From positions 5,518,001 to 5,582,000 of the forward strand of contig NZ_CP080998.1 in the NCBI RefSeq assembly GCF_019645835.1: 64,000 bases of DNA, given 5' to 3'. The stretch is from Mycolicibacterium holsaticum DSM 44478 = JCM 12374. GTDB taxonomy: Bacteria > Actinomycetota > Actinomycetes > Mycobacteriales > Mycobacteriaceae. The notes under the pieces were generated by a model that had not been told where the DNA came from, did not search any database, and saw only the letters and a list, made by a program, of their open reading frames with translations. Each line of letters opens with the position of its first letter. Position 1 is the stretch's first letter. This document shows positions 33,493-43,611 of this stretch, in pieces. Position numbers and translations under genes: made by a program.

Positions 33493-34356
33493 TCAGCCGA
33501 TGCTGAACGTCGCGCGCTGTGCCGCCGACAGGTCGGTGATCTCGCCCCACTTCGCGGCGACGTCGTCGACCGACGGCACCTCGGTGAACGTCACGCCTTC
33601 GTTCTGGAACAGCGCGGTGCGCTGCACCTTGCCGCCGCCGACGATGAACACCGATGCCGTTTCGGGCACTTCTTCGGTGCACAGGTAGGCCACCACCGGC
33701 GCCACGTACTCCGGTGTCAGCTTCTCGAACACCTCGGGCGGCAGGATGTCCTGCGTCATCCGGGTCGCGGCGATCGGCGCCACCGCGTTGGTCTTGATGT
33801 TGTACTTCGCGCCCTCCTGGGCCAGCGTGTTGATCATCCCGACCAGGCCGAGTTTGGCCGCGCCGTAGTTGGCCTGGCCGAAGTTGCCGAACAGCCCGCT
33901 GGTCGAGGTGGCCACGACCACCCGGCCGAAGCTGTTCTCGCGGAAGTGCGGCCACGCCGCGCGGATCACGTTGTACCCGCCGTAGAGATGCACCTTGAGC
34001 ACCGCGTCCCAGTTCTCGTAGGACATCTTGTGGAAGGTGCCGTCACGCAGGATGCCCGCGTTGGAGACCACACCGTCGACCTTGCCGAACTCGTCCACGG
34101 CGGTCTTGATGATGTTCTCGGCGCCCTCGGGCTCGGCCACGGAATCGTAGTTGGCCACCGCGCGCCCACCGGCGTCCTTGATCTCCTTGACGACCTCGTC
34201 GGCCATGTTGTGGCCGGCGCCGGTGCCGTCACGGGCACCGCCGAGGTCGTTGACGACGATGCTGGCGCCCTCTTTGGCGAGCGTCAACGCGTATTCGCGT
34301 CCCAGACCGCCTCCGGCCCCGGTGACGACGATGACGCGGTCCTGCACTCCTGGCAT
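33493..34356 (-). CDS. Short-chain dehydrogenase (MFE-2-like SDR)
   Basis: A 287-residue SDR. VTGAGGGLGREYALTLAKEG is the cofactor site, VVNDLGG the next strand, VSNAGILRD the NAG motif, and STSGLFGNFGQANYGAAKLG holds the catalytic Ser and YxxxK. The long ARDGTGAGHNMADEVVKEIK insertion is typical of peroxisomal-MFE-2-type 3-hydroxyacyl-CoA dehydrogenases. It starts 11 nt after the aldehyde dehydrogenase gene. Substrate likely a 3-hydroxyacyl-CoA or steroid-like alcohol by family analogy. Confidence 0.88.
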   Translation of the reverse strand: MPGVQDRVIVVTGAGGGLGREYALTLAKEGASIVVNDLGGARDGTGAGHNMADEVVKEIKDAGGRAVANYDSVAEPEGAENIIKTAVDEFGKVDGVVSNAGILRDGTFHKMSYENWDAVLKVHLYGGYNVIRAAWPHFRENSFGRVVVATSTSGLFGNFGQANYGAAKLGLVGMINTLAQEGAKYNIKTNAVAPIAATRMTQDILPPEVFEKLTPEYVAPVVAYLCTEEVPETASVFIVGGGKVQRTALFQNEGVTFTEVPSVDDVAAKWGEITDLSAAQRATFSIG

Positions 34357-34367
34357 GAGATTCCTTT

Positions 34368-35768
34368 CTAGAACAAACGTTTGGCGAGCTTAAGCGCCTT
34401 CTCTGTATACGGGGGATAGATGAAGGCTCCGACATCGGGTCGGGTCGGCTTGGTCATCACGGTCTTCTTGTGGCTGAACTGCTCGAAACCGTACTTGCCG
34501 TGATAGGAGCCCATCCCCGAGGGGCCGACCCCGCCGAACGGCAGCTTGTTGGTGGCGAAGTGGAACAGCAGATGGTTGATCACCATGCCGCCCGCCGACA
34601 CCTCCTTGATCACCCGCTCGCGGATGCTCTTGGTCTTGGTGAACAGGTAGGCCGCCAGCGGCTTTGGCCGTGAGTTGACGAAACTGATTGCGTCGTCGAG
34701 GGATTGCACGGTCATCACCGGCAGGATCGGCCCGAAGATCTCGTCGGTCATCAGCGGCTCGGCGGGATCGGGGTCGACGACGACGGTCGGCTGGATGCTG
34801 ATCTTGGACGCGTCGGATTCACCGCCGATGACGACGTTGCCCTTGGTGGCGGCCAGCGCGGAGGTGAGCCTGTCGAAGTGGCGCTCGTTGACGATGCGCT
34901 TGCCGCCGGGGTTCTCGGCCTCGAACGTCGTGACCGCTTCTTTGATCTTGTCGACGAGTTGGTCCCGGATCTTCACGTCGGCCAGCACATAGTCGGGCGC
35001 GATGCAGATCTGGCCGGAGTTGATCAGCTTGGTCCACGCGATCCGCTTGGCGGCGACGTCGAGGTCGGCGTCGGCGGACACGATGACCGGGCTCTTGCCG
35101 CCCAGCTCGAGGGTGACCGGCGTGAGGTGCGGTGCGGCGCCTTCGTAGACCTTGCGGCCGATCTCGGTGCCGCCGGTGAAGCAGATGTGGTCGAAGCCCT
35201 GCGCGATGAGTTCCTGACTGACCGCGCCGTCGCCCTCGACCACCACGATGGCGTCGTTGTCGAGGTACTTGGGCACCAGTTCGGCCATCAGCGCCGAGGA
35301 CGCCGGGCACACCTCCGACGGCTTGAGCACGACGGTGTTGCCCGCCGCGATCGCCCCGATGGCCGGCCCGAGCGTCAGCACGAACGGGAAGTTCCACGCG
35401 CCGATCACCAGCACCGTGCCGTAGGGCTCGTATTCGACCCAGCCACGCCCGGGCAGCTGCGACAGCTCGAGCAGCCGGTAGCGGCGGCGGGCCCACTTGT
35501 GCACGTTCTTGGCGGCGTCCTTGGCCTCTCCCGCGGTGCTGGCGATGTCGGCCAGCCACGCCTCGAAGCGGTTGCGGCCGAGATCCTGGTGCAGCGCTTC
35601 GGCGATGGCGTCCTCGTTTTCGGAGACGAGCCGTTCCATCGCGCGGAGCTGCTGTTTACGCCAGGCCAGATCCCTGGTGCGTCCGGTCTGGAAAGTGTCG
35701 CGGAGCTTACGGACGACGCCGGGTATGTCGGTGGCGGGTTGCGTGGGCGCGACGAATTCAGTGGTCAT
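34368..35768 (-). CDS. Aldehyde dehydrogenase (class 3-like)
   Basis: A 466-residue NAD(P)+ aldehyde dehydrogenase with PWNFP-like GAWNFPFVLTLGPAIGAIAA, the catalytic glutamate in VTLELGGKSPVIV, the catalytic Cys in NSGQICIAPDYVL, and EIFGPILPV. The length and C-terminal FGGVGPSGMGSYHGKYGFEQ fit class 3/fatty aldehyde dehydrogenases. It is first in a run with an SDR and a quinone reductase, so it may be regulated by the perfect palindrome 41 nt upstream. Confidence 0.9.
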   Translation of the reverse strand: MTTEFVAPTQPATDIPGVVRKLRDTFQTGRTRDLAWRKQQLRAMERLVSENEDAIAEALHQDLGRNRFEAWLADIASTAGEAKDAAKNVHKWARRRYRLLELSQLPGRGWVEYEPYGTVLVIGAWNFPFVLTLGPAIGAIAAGNTVVLKPSEVCPASSALMAELVPKYLDNDAIVVVEGDGAVSQELIAQGFDHICFTGGTEIGRKVYEGAAPHLTPVTLELGGKSPVIVSADADLDVAAKRIAWTKLINSGQICIAPDYVLADVKIRDQLVDKIKEAVTTFEAENPGGKRIVNERHFDRLTSALAATKGNVVIGGESDASKISIQPTVVVDPDPAEPLMTDEIFGPILPVMTVQSLDDAISFVNSRPKPLAAYLFTKTKSIRERVIKEVSAGGMVINHLLFHFATNKLPFGGVGPSGMGSYHGKYGFEQFSHKKTVMTKPTRPDVGAFIYPPYTEKALKLAKRLF

Positions 35769-35808
35769 GGTGGGTGTCCTTCCTGACCCGAGGAATACCC
35801 GATCCTAA

Positions 35809-35820
35809 CCAACCGGTTGG
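35809..35820. promoter_or_regulatory. Palindromic operator before the aldehyde dehydrogenase
   Basis: CCAACCGGTTGG, a 12-base perfect palindrome 41 nt before the aldehyde dehydrogenase ATG. It is typical in size for a TetR-family site; it differs from the island palindrome in spacing. The two TetR genes at 36.9 and 37.7 kb are candidates. Confidence 0.45.
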
Positions 35821-35869
35821 GACGCCTGTAGGGGCAACTTCGTGCCCCTCCTATCGCCCGTTCGGGCGG

Positions 35870-36811
<942 letters not shown>

Positions 36812-36882
36812 TCAATGTTATCCGAATAACTTAGTTCAGCTATCCGAGCTGTGGGCGACGTCACCGTCCCCGGGTCGCGGCC

Positions 36883-37518
36883 CTACTGGCCCAGACGCCA
36901 CAGCTTGTTGGCCATCAGCAGCTCGAATTTGTCGATCACCGCGGCCAGTTCCTCGTGGTTTCCGACGAAACCGGCGTAGAAGCCCATCCCCCACATCACC
37001 GCGATCAACATCTCGACCAGGTGCTCGACGTCGGTGTCGGTGCTGAGTTCGCCGCGCTCGATCGCATCGTTGATGGCCCACGTGATGAAGTCGCGGGAGT
37101 TCTTCAGCGGGTCGTGCTCGTCGCCGCCTAGTTCGGGGTGCCGCTGGGACTCCAGCACCGACGTCACGAGGAACGCCGCTGCGGAACGGTCCTCGGAGTC
37201 GGCCTGCATCGCCGCGGTGAAATAGGCGGTCAGCCGGTTGAGCAGGTTCGTCTCGGCCTGCGCCCGGTTCGTCCCCGCGCTAACTATCATCGCGTTGGTT
37301 TGCTCGACGACTTCGCGCCACAACACTTGCTTGCTGGCGAAATAGTGGTTGATCGCGGGCCGGGTGAGGTCGGCGCGCACGGCGATCGCCTGAAATGTGG
37401 CGGCGTCGTACCCGAGTTCGCTGAACACCTCGCGAGCCGCTCGTATGATGCGCTCTCGCGTCTCAGCGGCCTTCGCTGCGGGGGGACGGCCCGGGCCTCT
37501 ACTCGCCGTGTGCGGCAC
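36883..37518 (-). CDS. TetR-family transcriptional regulator
   Basis: A 211-residue TetR protein. The HTH lies within ETRERIIRAAREVFSELGYD, AATFQAIAVRADLTRPAINH and YFASKQVLWREVV; the C-terminal ligand-binding domain is helical. GTG 37518 is the likely start; the frame extends to a TTG at 37548 without a ribosome-binding site. An inverted repeat (TGTGGCAC...GTGCCGCACA) spans the start and may be its own operator. Its location upstream of the methyltransferase suggests control of that gene or of itself. Confidence 0.85.
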   Translation of the reverse strand: MPHTASRGPGRPPAAKAAETRERIIRAAREVFSELGYDAATFQAIAVRADLTRPAINHYFASKQVLWREVVEQTNAMIVSAGTNRAQAETNLLNRLTAYFTAAMQADSEDRSAAAFLVTSVLESQRHPELGGDEHDPLKNSRDFITWAINDAIERGELSTDTDVEHLVEMLIAVMWGMGFYAGFVGNHEELAAVIDKFELLMANKLWRLGQ

Positions 37519-37665
37519 GTTGCAAATTGTGCCACACGTCAGCAGCAATAACCGCAGCGGTCACACCTGTGCCGACGCTGAGCGCTCGCCCAGCAAATTT
37601 TTTCGGCGCGTCGCGTGCGCGTACGCCGTAGAGATGAGCGGGTTGACGAACTAGGGTCGCGTCCC

Positions 37666-38232
37666 ATGGCGAGCGTCGTATCGCGTGAGGCGTACTTCGA
37701 GACCGGCCTCGACGTCCTGTCCGACCTCGGCTACGGCGGGCTGAAACTCGCCGAGGTGTGCAACCGCCTCGGTATCACCACCGGATCCTTTTATCACTAT
37801 TTTCCGAGCTGGCCGGAATACACCAAAGAGCTCGTCGCGCACTGGATGCAGGTCCGCACCGTCCGTGTCGTCGACACCGTGCGGGCCGAGCCCGATCCGC
37901 GCCGCCGCATCGACATGCTGGTGCAGATCGGGTTGGGGCTGCCCCACGGGGCCGAGGCCGCGATCCGGGTGTGGAGCGCCGTCGATGCCCACGTGCACGC
38001 GGTGCAGACCGCAGTGGACCAGCAACGCTACGACGTGCTCTACGACTCGGCCCTGGAAGTCCTGCACCAGGCGCGCCAGGCGCACCTGTTCGCGGCGTGG
38101 GCGGTGTATTTGCTGGTCGGGTACGAACAGGCCACCCTGCCGCGCGATGCCGCCACGCTGGAGTGGATCGCAAATCAGATGATCACCGCACTGGACTCCG
38201 GTCGGTTCGCGTCGGTCTCCGACGGTGATTGA
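37666..38232 (+). CDS. TetR-family transcriptional regulator
   Basis: A 188-residue TetR protein. The HTH reads EAYFETGLDVLSDLGYGGLK, LAEVCNRLGITTGSFYHYFP; the ligand domain follows. ATG 37666 gives the usual short arm before the HTH. Its end overlaps the reading frame of the membrane protein gene that follows (possible starts at 38283 and 38295). The two TetR genes are divergent (start to start 148 nt), so this region may be bidirectional regulatory DNA. Target unknown; the adjacent FUSC-type gene is the best guess. Confidence 0.85.
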   Translation: MASVVSREAYFETGLDVLSDLGYGGLKLAEVCNRLGITTGSFYHYFPSWPEYTKELVAHWMQVRTVRVVDTVRAEPDPRRRIDMLVQIGLGLPHGAEAAIRVWSAVDAHVHAVQTAVDQQRYDVLYDSALEVLHQARQAHLFAAWAVYLLVGYEQATLPRDAATLEWIANQMITALDSGRFASVSDGD

Positions 38233-38294
38233 GGCGCGCACCATGGTCGCGCGCGCGGGCCCGGCGGACCGCGTCAAGATCATTGCTGGCTGAC

Positions 38295-40436
38295 ATGGAG
38301 CGGTTGTCGCGTCGCGTGTTCGACCGGATCCGCCGGCGCGATCCCGAGTACGACGCGCTGCGCCGCGCGACGCGGGCCGCGGTGGTGCTGCCGATCGCCG
38401 CGGCGATCGGCTTCCTGGTCGGCGGCGACTCGCAGACGCCGATGTTCAGCATCTTCGGCTCGGTGGCGCTGCTGATCGTGGTGGACTTTCCGGGCAACCG
38501 TCCGGCCAGGGCCCTGGCGTACGGCGGGCTGGGCGTAAACGGGGCCGTGCTCATCACGCTCGGCACGCTGGTCGCGCCGCATCCGTGGCTGGCGGTGGCG
38601 GTGATGTTCGTGCTGGGCGTGGCGGTGACGTTCTCCGGGGTGCTCAGCGAGATCGTCGCCGCAGGCCAACGCGCCACCCTGCTGACCTTCGTGCTGCCGG
38701 TGTGCACCCCCGTCGGCCCGATTCCCGATCGGCTGCTCGGCTGGCTCATCGCGTTGGCGGTGTGCGTACCGGCCGCGTTGTTCCTGCTGCCCCCGCGCCA
38801 CCACGACGAGCTGCGCGACAACGCGGCAGCGGTGTGCACCAAGCTCGCCGATGCGCTGGACGGCGCAGCGACGGTCCGCGAGGTGAACCGGGCGATGAAT
38901 GCGCTGTGGGAGACGTTTCTCAATGCCGATTACCGACCCGTCGCGCTCAGCTCCGGCAGCCGCGCGCTGGTGCGCGTCGTGGACGACCTGGGCTACCTGT
39001 CGGACCGGCTCACCGAGGACACCGGGCGCCAACTCGGCGAGATGACGCGGCCGCTGGTGCGGGTGTTGCGCGACTGCGCCGACGTCCTGCAGATGCCCGA
39101 CCGCGCGACGCGCACCGCCCTCGGCGCCGATCTCAACATCGCGCTGAGCGAGCTGCGGGACATCGCGCAGGGTAATTACCGCGAGGACATCGTCGAAATC
39201 CTGGGCTGCGCCGACGACGCCGCCGCAGCCGCGGTCGGACGAAATCTGTTGGGGCGACGCACTTTTTCGGCCACCGTCGGCGTGACCGGACGGGTGATCC
39301 GTAACGCGGCCGCCGCCGACGGTCGCCCGGTGTGGGCGCGGGTGCTGGGCCGCGGCCTTCCGCCGACCGGCACGGCCGACGCGGTGATGCCCGAGACCAC
39401 CGCCGTCGCGCAGATCACCAAGGGGTTTCTGGCCACCAGGGCGGTGGTGTTCCGCAACAGCGTGCGCACCGGTCTGGGGCTTGCGCTCGCGGTGGCTGTC
39501 ACGCACGTGCTGCCACTCGAACATGGCTTCTGGGTGGTGCTGGGCGCGATGTCCGTGCTGCGAAGCAGCGCGCTGACCACCGGCACGCGCGTCGTGCGCG
39601 CCGTCACGGGAACCGGTATCGGCTTCGTCCTTGGCGTGATCGTCATCGAACTCGTCGGCGTCGACCCGGTCGTGATGTGGGTGCTGCTGCCGGTGGTGGC
39701 GTTCGGTTCGGCGTACGTGCCCGAGATCGCGTCGTTCATCGCAGGCCAGGCCGCGTTCACCATGATGGTGCTCATCACGTTCAACCTGATCGCGCCGACC
39801 GGTTGGAGTGTCGGGCTGGCCCGCGTCGAGGACGTGGTGGTCGGCGCGCTGGTCGGGGTCATGGTGTCGGTGCTGTTGTGGCCGCGGGGCGCCGCAGCGC
39901 GGGTGTCCACGGCGATCGAGCGCGCCTTCACCCTCGGTGCGACGTTCCTCAGGGCGGGGGTGCAGCGCGTCACCCGAGGCGCCTCCGAAGACGCCACCAA
40001 CCGTGTGCTGGCGCTGAGCCACGACGCGCTTGTCGCGACGCGCACCGCTGATGACGCGTTGCGCCAATACCTTTCGGAGAACGGCGGTGTCACAGACGTC
40101 CGCGCGCCGACGGTGCGCGCCGCCAACCGGGCGGTCCGGTTGCGTGCCGCCGCCGAGCTGATCGCCGACGTCGTCCCGCCGCCGCTCGGGGTCTACGAGC
40201 AGACCAAGGCGGTGTTGGAAACCCACGCCAAGGCGGTGAGCGACCGCATCACCGGCAGCAGCCAGGAGTCACCTCCGCCGATCAGCGACGACTTCGTGAT
40301 GACGCTGCGTGCCGAAGCGCCCGGCGTCCAGACATTGCAGTCCGACGGCGATCTGGCGGTCGCCGCGGCGCTGCCGCTGGTGACGGTTGCCGCGCACCTA
40401 GGTGGGCTGGAGCTGTTGTACCCCAGCAGATCCTGA
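38295..40436 (+). CDS. FUSC/aromatic acid exporter-like membrane protein
   Basis: A 713-residue FUSC-type protein with two transmembrane halves. The first is around residues 30-180 (AVVLPIAAAIGFLVGGDSQT; PWLAVAVMFVLGVAVTFSGV); a cytoplasmic helical stretch follows to about 390. The second is at about 395-545 (VFRNSVRTGLGLALAVAVTH, ending MVSVLLWPRG). The C-terminal 170 residues are soluble. Proteins of this type (YccS, AaeB) export aromatic acids or stress compounds. ATG 38295 is the conservative start; TTG 38283 is possible. It follows a TetR gene on the same strand, a common pairing for efflux control. Confidence 0.85.
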   Translation: MERLSRRVFDRIRRRDPEYDALRRATRAAVVLPIAAAIGFLVGGDSQTPMFSIFGSVALLIVVDFPGNRPARALAYGGLGVNGAVLITLGTLVAPHPWLAVAVMFVLGVAVTFSGVLSEIVAAGQRATLLTFVLPVCTPVGPIPDRLLGWLIALAVCVPAALFLLPPRHHDELRDNAAAVCTKLADALDGAATVREVNRAMNALWETFLNADYRPVALSSGSRALVRVVDDLGYLSDRLTEDTGRQLGEMTRPLVRVLRDCADVLQMPDRATRTALGADLNIALSELRDIAQGNYREDIVEILGCADDAAAAAVGRNLLGRRTFSATVGVTGRVIRNAAAADGRPVWARVLGRGLPPTGTADAVMPETTAVAQITKGFLATRAVVFRNSVRTGLGLALAVAVTHVLPLEHGFWVVLGAMSVLRSSALTTGTRVVRAVTGTGIGFVLGVIVIELVGVDPVVMWVLLPVVAFGSAYVPEIASFIAGQAAFTMMVLITFNLIAPTGWSVGLARVEDVVVGALVGVMVSVLLWPRGAAARVSTAIERAFTLGATFLRAGVQRVTRGASEDATNRVLALSHDALVATRTADDALRQYLSENGGVTDVRAPTVRAANRAVRLRAAAELIADVVPPPLGVYEQTKAVLETHAKAVSDRITGSSQESPPPISDDFVMTLRAEAPGVQTLQSDGDLAVAAALPLVTVAAHLGGLELLYPSRS

Positions 40437-40447
40437 ACTGGGGCCGG

Positions 40448-41416
40448 TCAGATCCGGTGCGGCATCAGGGCATTGGGCGGCACGGTGCCGAACTTTCCGG
40501 CCTGGTAGTCCTCGAGCGCCTGGATCAGCTCGGCCTTGGTGTTCATCACGAACGGGCCGTACTGGACCACCGGTTCGCGAATCGGCTTGCCGCCGAGCAG
40601 AAGAATTTCGAGCGCGGGGCGGTGGGAGTCCTGTCCGGCGTCGGCCTCGACGCTGATCCGGTCGCCGGTTCCGAGCACGGCGAGCTGGCCCTGCCGGATG
40701 GGCTGGCGCGCCGGGCCGACGGTACCGCGGCCGGACAGCACGTACACCAGAGCGTTGAAGTCGCGGTGCCACGGGATGTCGAGGCGTGCCCCAGGCTGGA
40801 TAGTGGTGTGCGCCAAGGTGATCGGTGTGTGCGTGACACCTGGGCCCTGGTGCCCGTCGACATCGCCTGCGATGACGCGCACCAGAGCACCGCCGTCGTC
40901 AGAGGACAACAACTTGACTTCGCCACCTTCGATGGCCTGGTATCGGGGCGCCGCGAACTTGTTGTGGCGCGGCAGGTTCACCCACAATTGGACGCCATGG
41001 AACAGCCCGCCGCTCTCGACGAGTTCGGCAGGCGGGGTCTCGATGTGCAGGATCCCGGAGCCAGCCGTCATCCACTGGGTGGCCCCGTCGGTGATCAACC
41101 CGCCACCGCCGTGCGAGTCCTGGTGGGCGAACCGGCCGTCGATCATGTACGTCACGGTTTCGAACCCGCGGTGCGGATGCCAGTCGGTGCCCCTGGGCTC
41201 GCCGGGTTCGTACTCGACTTCGCCCATTTGGTCCATGTGGACGAACGGGTCGAGGTCGGCGGCGCTGACGCCGGCGAACGCGCGCACGACCGGAAACCCC
41301 TCGCCCTCGTAGCCGCGCGGACCGGTGGTGATCGAGCGGACGGGCCGTTCGGTGTCCGACGGCGACGGTGCTGTGACCCGGGGAAGTGTCAACGTGTCAG
41401 CGGTGATGGCAGGCAT
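40448..41416 (-). CDS. Pirin-family protein
   Basis: A 322-residue pirin with the cupin metal site: DWHPHRGFETVTYMIDG, FAHQDSHGGGG and ILHIETP supply the Fe-binding His/Glu set. Pirins act as quercetinase-like dioxygenases or redox-sensing proteins. It converges on the FUSC-type gene (11 nt apart). Upstream, a motif CCGTGGTCCGATTA is nearly identical to that before the luciferase-like monooxygenase. Confidence 0.9.
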   Translation of the reverse strand: MPAITADTLTLPRVTAPSPSDTERPVRSITTGPRGYEGEGFPVVRAFAGVSAADLDPFVHMDQMGEVEYEPGEPRGTDWHPHRGFETVTYMIDGRFAHQDSHGGGGLITDGATQWMTAGSGILHIETPPAELVESGGLFHGVQLWVNLPRHNKFAAPRYQAIEGGEVKLLSSDDGGALVRVIAGDVDGHQGPGVTHTPITLAHTTIQPGARLDIPWHRDFNALVYVLSGRGTVGPARQPIRQGQLAVLGTGDRISVEADAGQDSHRPALEILLLGGKPIREPVVQYGPFVMNTKAELIQALEDYQAGKFGTVPPNALMPHRI

Positions 41417-41432
41417 ACCTGAATCAACCGGA

Positions 41433-41446
41433 CCGTGGTCCGATTA
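41433..41446. promoter_or_regulatory. Motif shared with the luciferase-like monooxygenase promoter
   Basis: CCGTGGTCCGATTA, 17 nt before the pirin ATG, inside a longer inverted repeat (CGGAC-N4-GTCCG, 41429-41442). Differs by one base from the site at 26508-26521. Confidence 0.3.
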
Positions 41447-41506
41447 TTCCTGCCGTCTGTGGATAACGTTCCGCGCGCGTCGGTGTACGGCGGTAAACTT
41501 TCGCAC

Positions 41507-41809
41507 ATGCGTTCGAATATGGTATCTGCGGCCGATGTGCTGACGTCGATCGAAACCGCTTACCGGGACCTGGCGGCGCTGCCTCTGGACCGGCTGTCCC
41601 GCACCGACCTGTACGCGCTGGTGGACCGGCTCGACAAACTCGAGCAGCAGCGCGTCGCGCTGAACCGCAAGCTCATCGGCCGACTGGTGGCCGAAGGCGG
41701 CTCGGCCGGGCGTGGCGTCGCTTCCCCGGCCAACGACATGGCCAGGCGGCTGCGTATCTCACCCGGCGAAGCCCAGCGGCGGATCTGTGAGGCGGTCACT
41801 CCGCGATGA
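41507..41809 (+). pseudogene. N-terminal fragment of a 13E12/DUF222-family gene
   Basis: A 100-residue frame from ATG 41507 encodes the N-terminal domain of a DUF222 (13E12 repeat) protein: AADVLTSIETAYRDLAALPL, DKLEQQRVALNRKLIGRLVA, RRLRISPGEAQRRICEAVTP. It stops just as the downstream gene starts (ATGA). The downstream gene has its own complete copy of this domain, so this is a separate truncated paralogue rather than a simple frameshift of the full gene. It could still be translated and coupled. Confidence 0.7.
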
Positions 41810-43194
41810 CGATGGGCGGCGTCACCTCTCGTGAGGCGGTCTTTGCGGCCGTCGAAGGGGTTGAGGCCGCCCATCAGGCGTTGACTGCGTTGTCCGTGGA
41901 TGCGTTGACGGGCCCAGAGTTGGTCGCGGTGCAAGACCGTCTGGAACGGGTGCGTCGACGCGACGCGGTCATCGATCATCTGCTGATCGCCCGGTTGGGC
42001 CGCGAAGATCCGAAAACGCTTGGGGCGTCGTCGCTGGCGGAAGTGATGTGTACGGCGTTGCTGGTGTCTAGAGATGAGGCCAGGCGGCGGATCAACTCGG
42101 CTCGGGTCCTGGGGCCACGCACGGCGATGACCGGCGAACCGTTGGCGCCGCTGCTGACAGCCACCGCAGCCGCCCAGGCCGACGGTCGGCTTGGCGCCGA
42201 GCAGGTGCGCATCATCGAGAAGTTCTTCCATGAGCTGCCGGCCCACGTCGATTACCAGACCCGCCAGTTGGCCGAGGCTGATCTGGCGCGCGTCGCGGCC
42301 GGGCTCTGTCCCGAGGAACTGACCAAGGCGGCCAAACGGTTGGCGATGCTGCTGGACCAGGACGGTCCGATGCCCAGCGACAAGGAGCAGGCCCGGCGAC
42401 GCAGTGTGCACATCGGTACCCAGGGCCGCGACGGGATGAGCAGGATCACCGGATGGCTGGATCCAGAAGCCAGCGCGACCATCGATGCCGTACTGGCCAA
42501 GCTGGCCGCCCCGGGCATGTGCAACCCCGATGACGAAAACCCTTGTGTCGACGGTGAACCCACCCTCGAACAACGCCACAACGACATGCGCAGTACCGGT
42601 CAGCGCAGCCACGACGCGCTCAAGGCGATGGGCCGCGCTGTGCTTGCCTCCGGGCAACTGGGCCAGCACAAGGGCTTGCCGGCCACCATCATCGTGTCGA
42701 CCACCCTCAAGGAGTTGGAATCGGCGTCGGGCATGGCCGTCACCGCCGGCGGAACCCTGTTGCCGATGCGCGACGTGATCCGGCTGGCCTCCCAGGCCCA
42801 TCACTATCTGGTCGTCTACGACGGCCACGGTGAGCAGCCGCTGTATGCCGGGCGGGCCAAACGCTTCGCGACCCCGGGGCAGCGCATCGTGCTGCACGCG
42901 CGGGATCGCGGGTGCACCAAACCCGGATGCACCGTGCCGGGCTACTGGTGCGAAGTCCATCACGCCGCCGCTGACTGGGTCGACGGTGGGCAAACCGACA
43001 TCGACGAGCTCGCCCTGGCCTGCGGGCCGCACAACCGGCTGATCGACAAGGACGGCGGTTGGACCACCCGGCCGCGCGCCGACGGGCGCACCGAATGGCT
43101 GCCCCCGCCGGGCCTCGACACCGGCCAGTCCCGCGTCAACAACTACCACCATCCCGAGAAATACCTACTGCCCGAAGACGACGAGGGACCCTGA
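41806..43194 (+). CDS. 13E12-family DUF222 protein with C-terminal HNH endonuclease domain
   Basis: A 462-residue DUF222/HNH protein. The N-terminal helical domain (AAHQALTALSVDALTGPELV; ARRRINSARVLGPRTAMTGE) leads to GWLDPEASATIDAVLAKLAA. The C-terminal HNH has CTKPGCTVPGYWCEVHH, DWVDGGQTDIDELAL and CGPHNRLI with metal cysteines and His-Asn. This repeated family is found many times in mycobacterial genomes (REP13E12, attachment site of phiRv1 in M. tuberculosis). Translation is coupled to the truncated copy upstream. Nuclease activity is unproven. Confidence 0.88.
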   Translation: MTMGGVTSREAVFAAVEGVEAAHQALTALSVDALTGPELVAVQDRLERVRRRDAVIDHLLIARLGREDPKTLGASSLAEVMCTALLVSRDEARRRINSARVLGPRTAMTGEPLAPLLTATAAAQADGRLGAEQVRIIEKFFHELPAHVDYQTRQLAEADLARVAAGLCPEELTKAAKRLAMLLDQDGPMPSDKEQARRRSVHIGTQGRDGMSRITGWLDPEASATIDAVLAKLAAPGMCNPDDENPCVDGEPTLEQRHNDMRSTGQRSHDALKAMGRAVLASGQLGQHKGLPATIIVSTTLKELESASGMAVTAGGTLLPMRDVIRLASQAHHYLVVYDGHGEQPLYAGRAKRFATPGQRIVLHARDRGCTKPGCTVPGYWCEVHHAAADWVDGGQTDIDELALACGPHNRLIDKDGGWTTRPRADGRTEWLPPPGLDTGQSRVNNYHHPEKYLLPEDDEGP

Positions 43195-43212
43195 CCCGGG
43201 GCGCGCCGGGAG

Positions 43213-43521
43213 TCACTCGGGCTTCCGTTTCAGCGTCCACGCCGGAATCCAGTGGGTGACGGCCTTGCGACGGGCGCCGTAGGCGATCTCATAGGTGACC
43301 AGGCCCCACCAGTAGCCCTGCTCGCAGACACCCCAGCAGGTCAGCTTGCCTTCGACGATCGAGTGCATCTGCAGCCCGGCGGGGTTGTAGCCGCCGCTGC
43401 GGTGTGGTTCACGGGGAAAGACGGCGCACAGATCGACGAGCACCGTGACGGGCGGATCGACCCCGCGAAAGGCCTGTTGCACCGGCTGCCCGTTGTAGCC
43501 GATCGACTGCAGCTCGCCCAC
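43213..43521 (-). CDS. Conserved hypothetical protein
   Basis: A 102-residue protein, GELQSIGYNGQPVQQAFRGV then PPVTVLVDLCAVFPREP, GGYNPAGLQMHSIVEGKLTC and WGVCEQGYWWGLVTYEI. It is rich in aromatic residues, with three cysteines, and ends in a basic stretch (AWTLKRKPE). No signal peptide. GTG 43521 is the conservative start; ATG 43581 would add 20 residues but run into the promoter of the divergent acyl-CoA synthetase. Not recognised as a named family. It converges on the DUF222/HNH gene. Confidence 0.6.
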   Translation of the reverse strand: MGELQSIGYNGQPVQQAFRGVDPPVTVLVDLCAVFPREPHRSGGYNPAGLQMHSIVEGKLTCWGVCEQGYWWGLVTYEIAYGARRKAVTHWIPAWTLKRKPE

Positions 43522-43611
43522 TGTTCGATCATACGTTCGAAGTCGGGTGGCCGGTGGCCGGTCGCGGGTACAAACGATCATCGAGGCACTCGAACGGTGA
43601 AGGGCTGGGCA

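Noticed and set aside
34374..34383. Palindrome CAAACGTTTG between aldehyde dehydrogenase and SDR
   Set aside because: It is made of the last coding codons of the aldehyde dehydrogenase and is short; no reason to regard it as a site.
38280..40226. 648-codon open frame antisense to the FUSC-type gene
   Set aside because: His/Arg/Gln-rich translation without domains; antisense shadow of a clear membrane protein gene.
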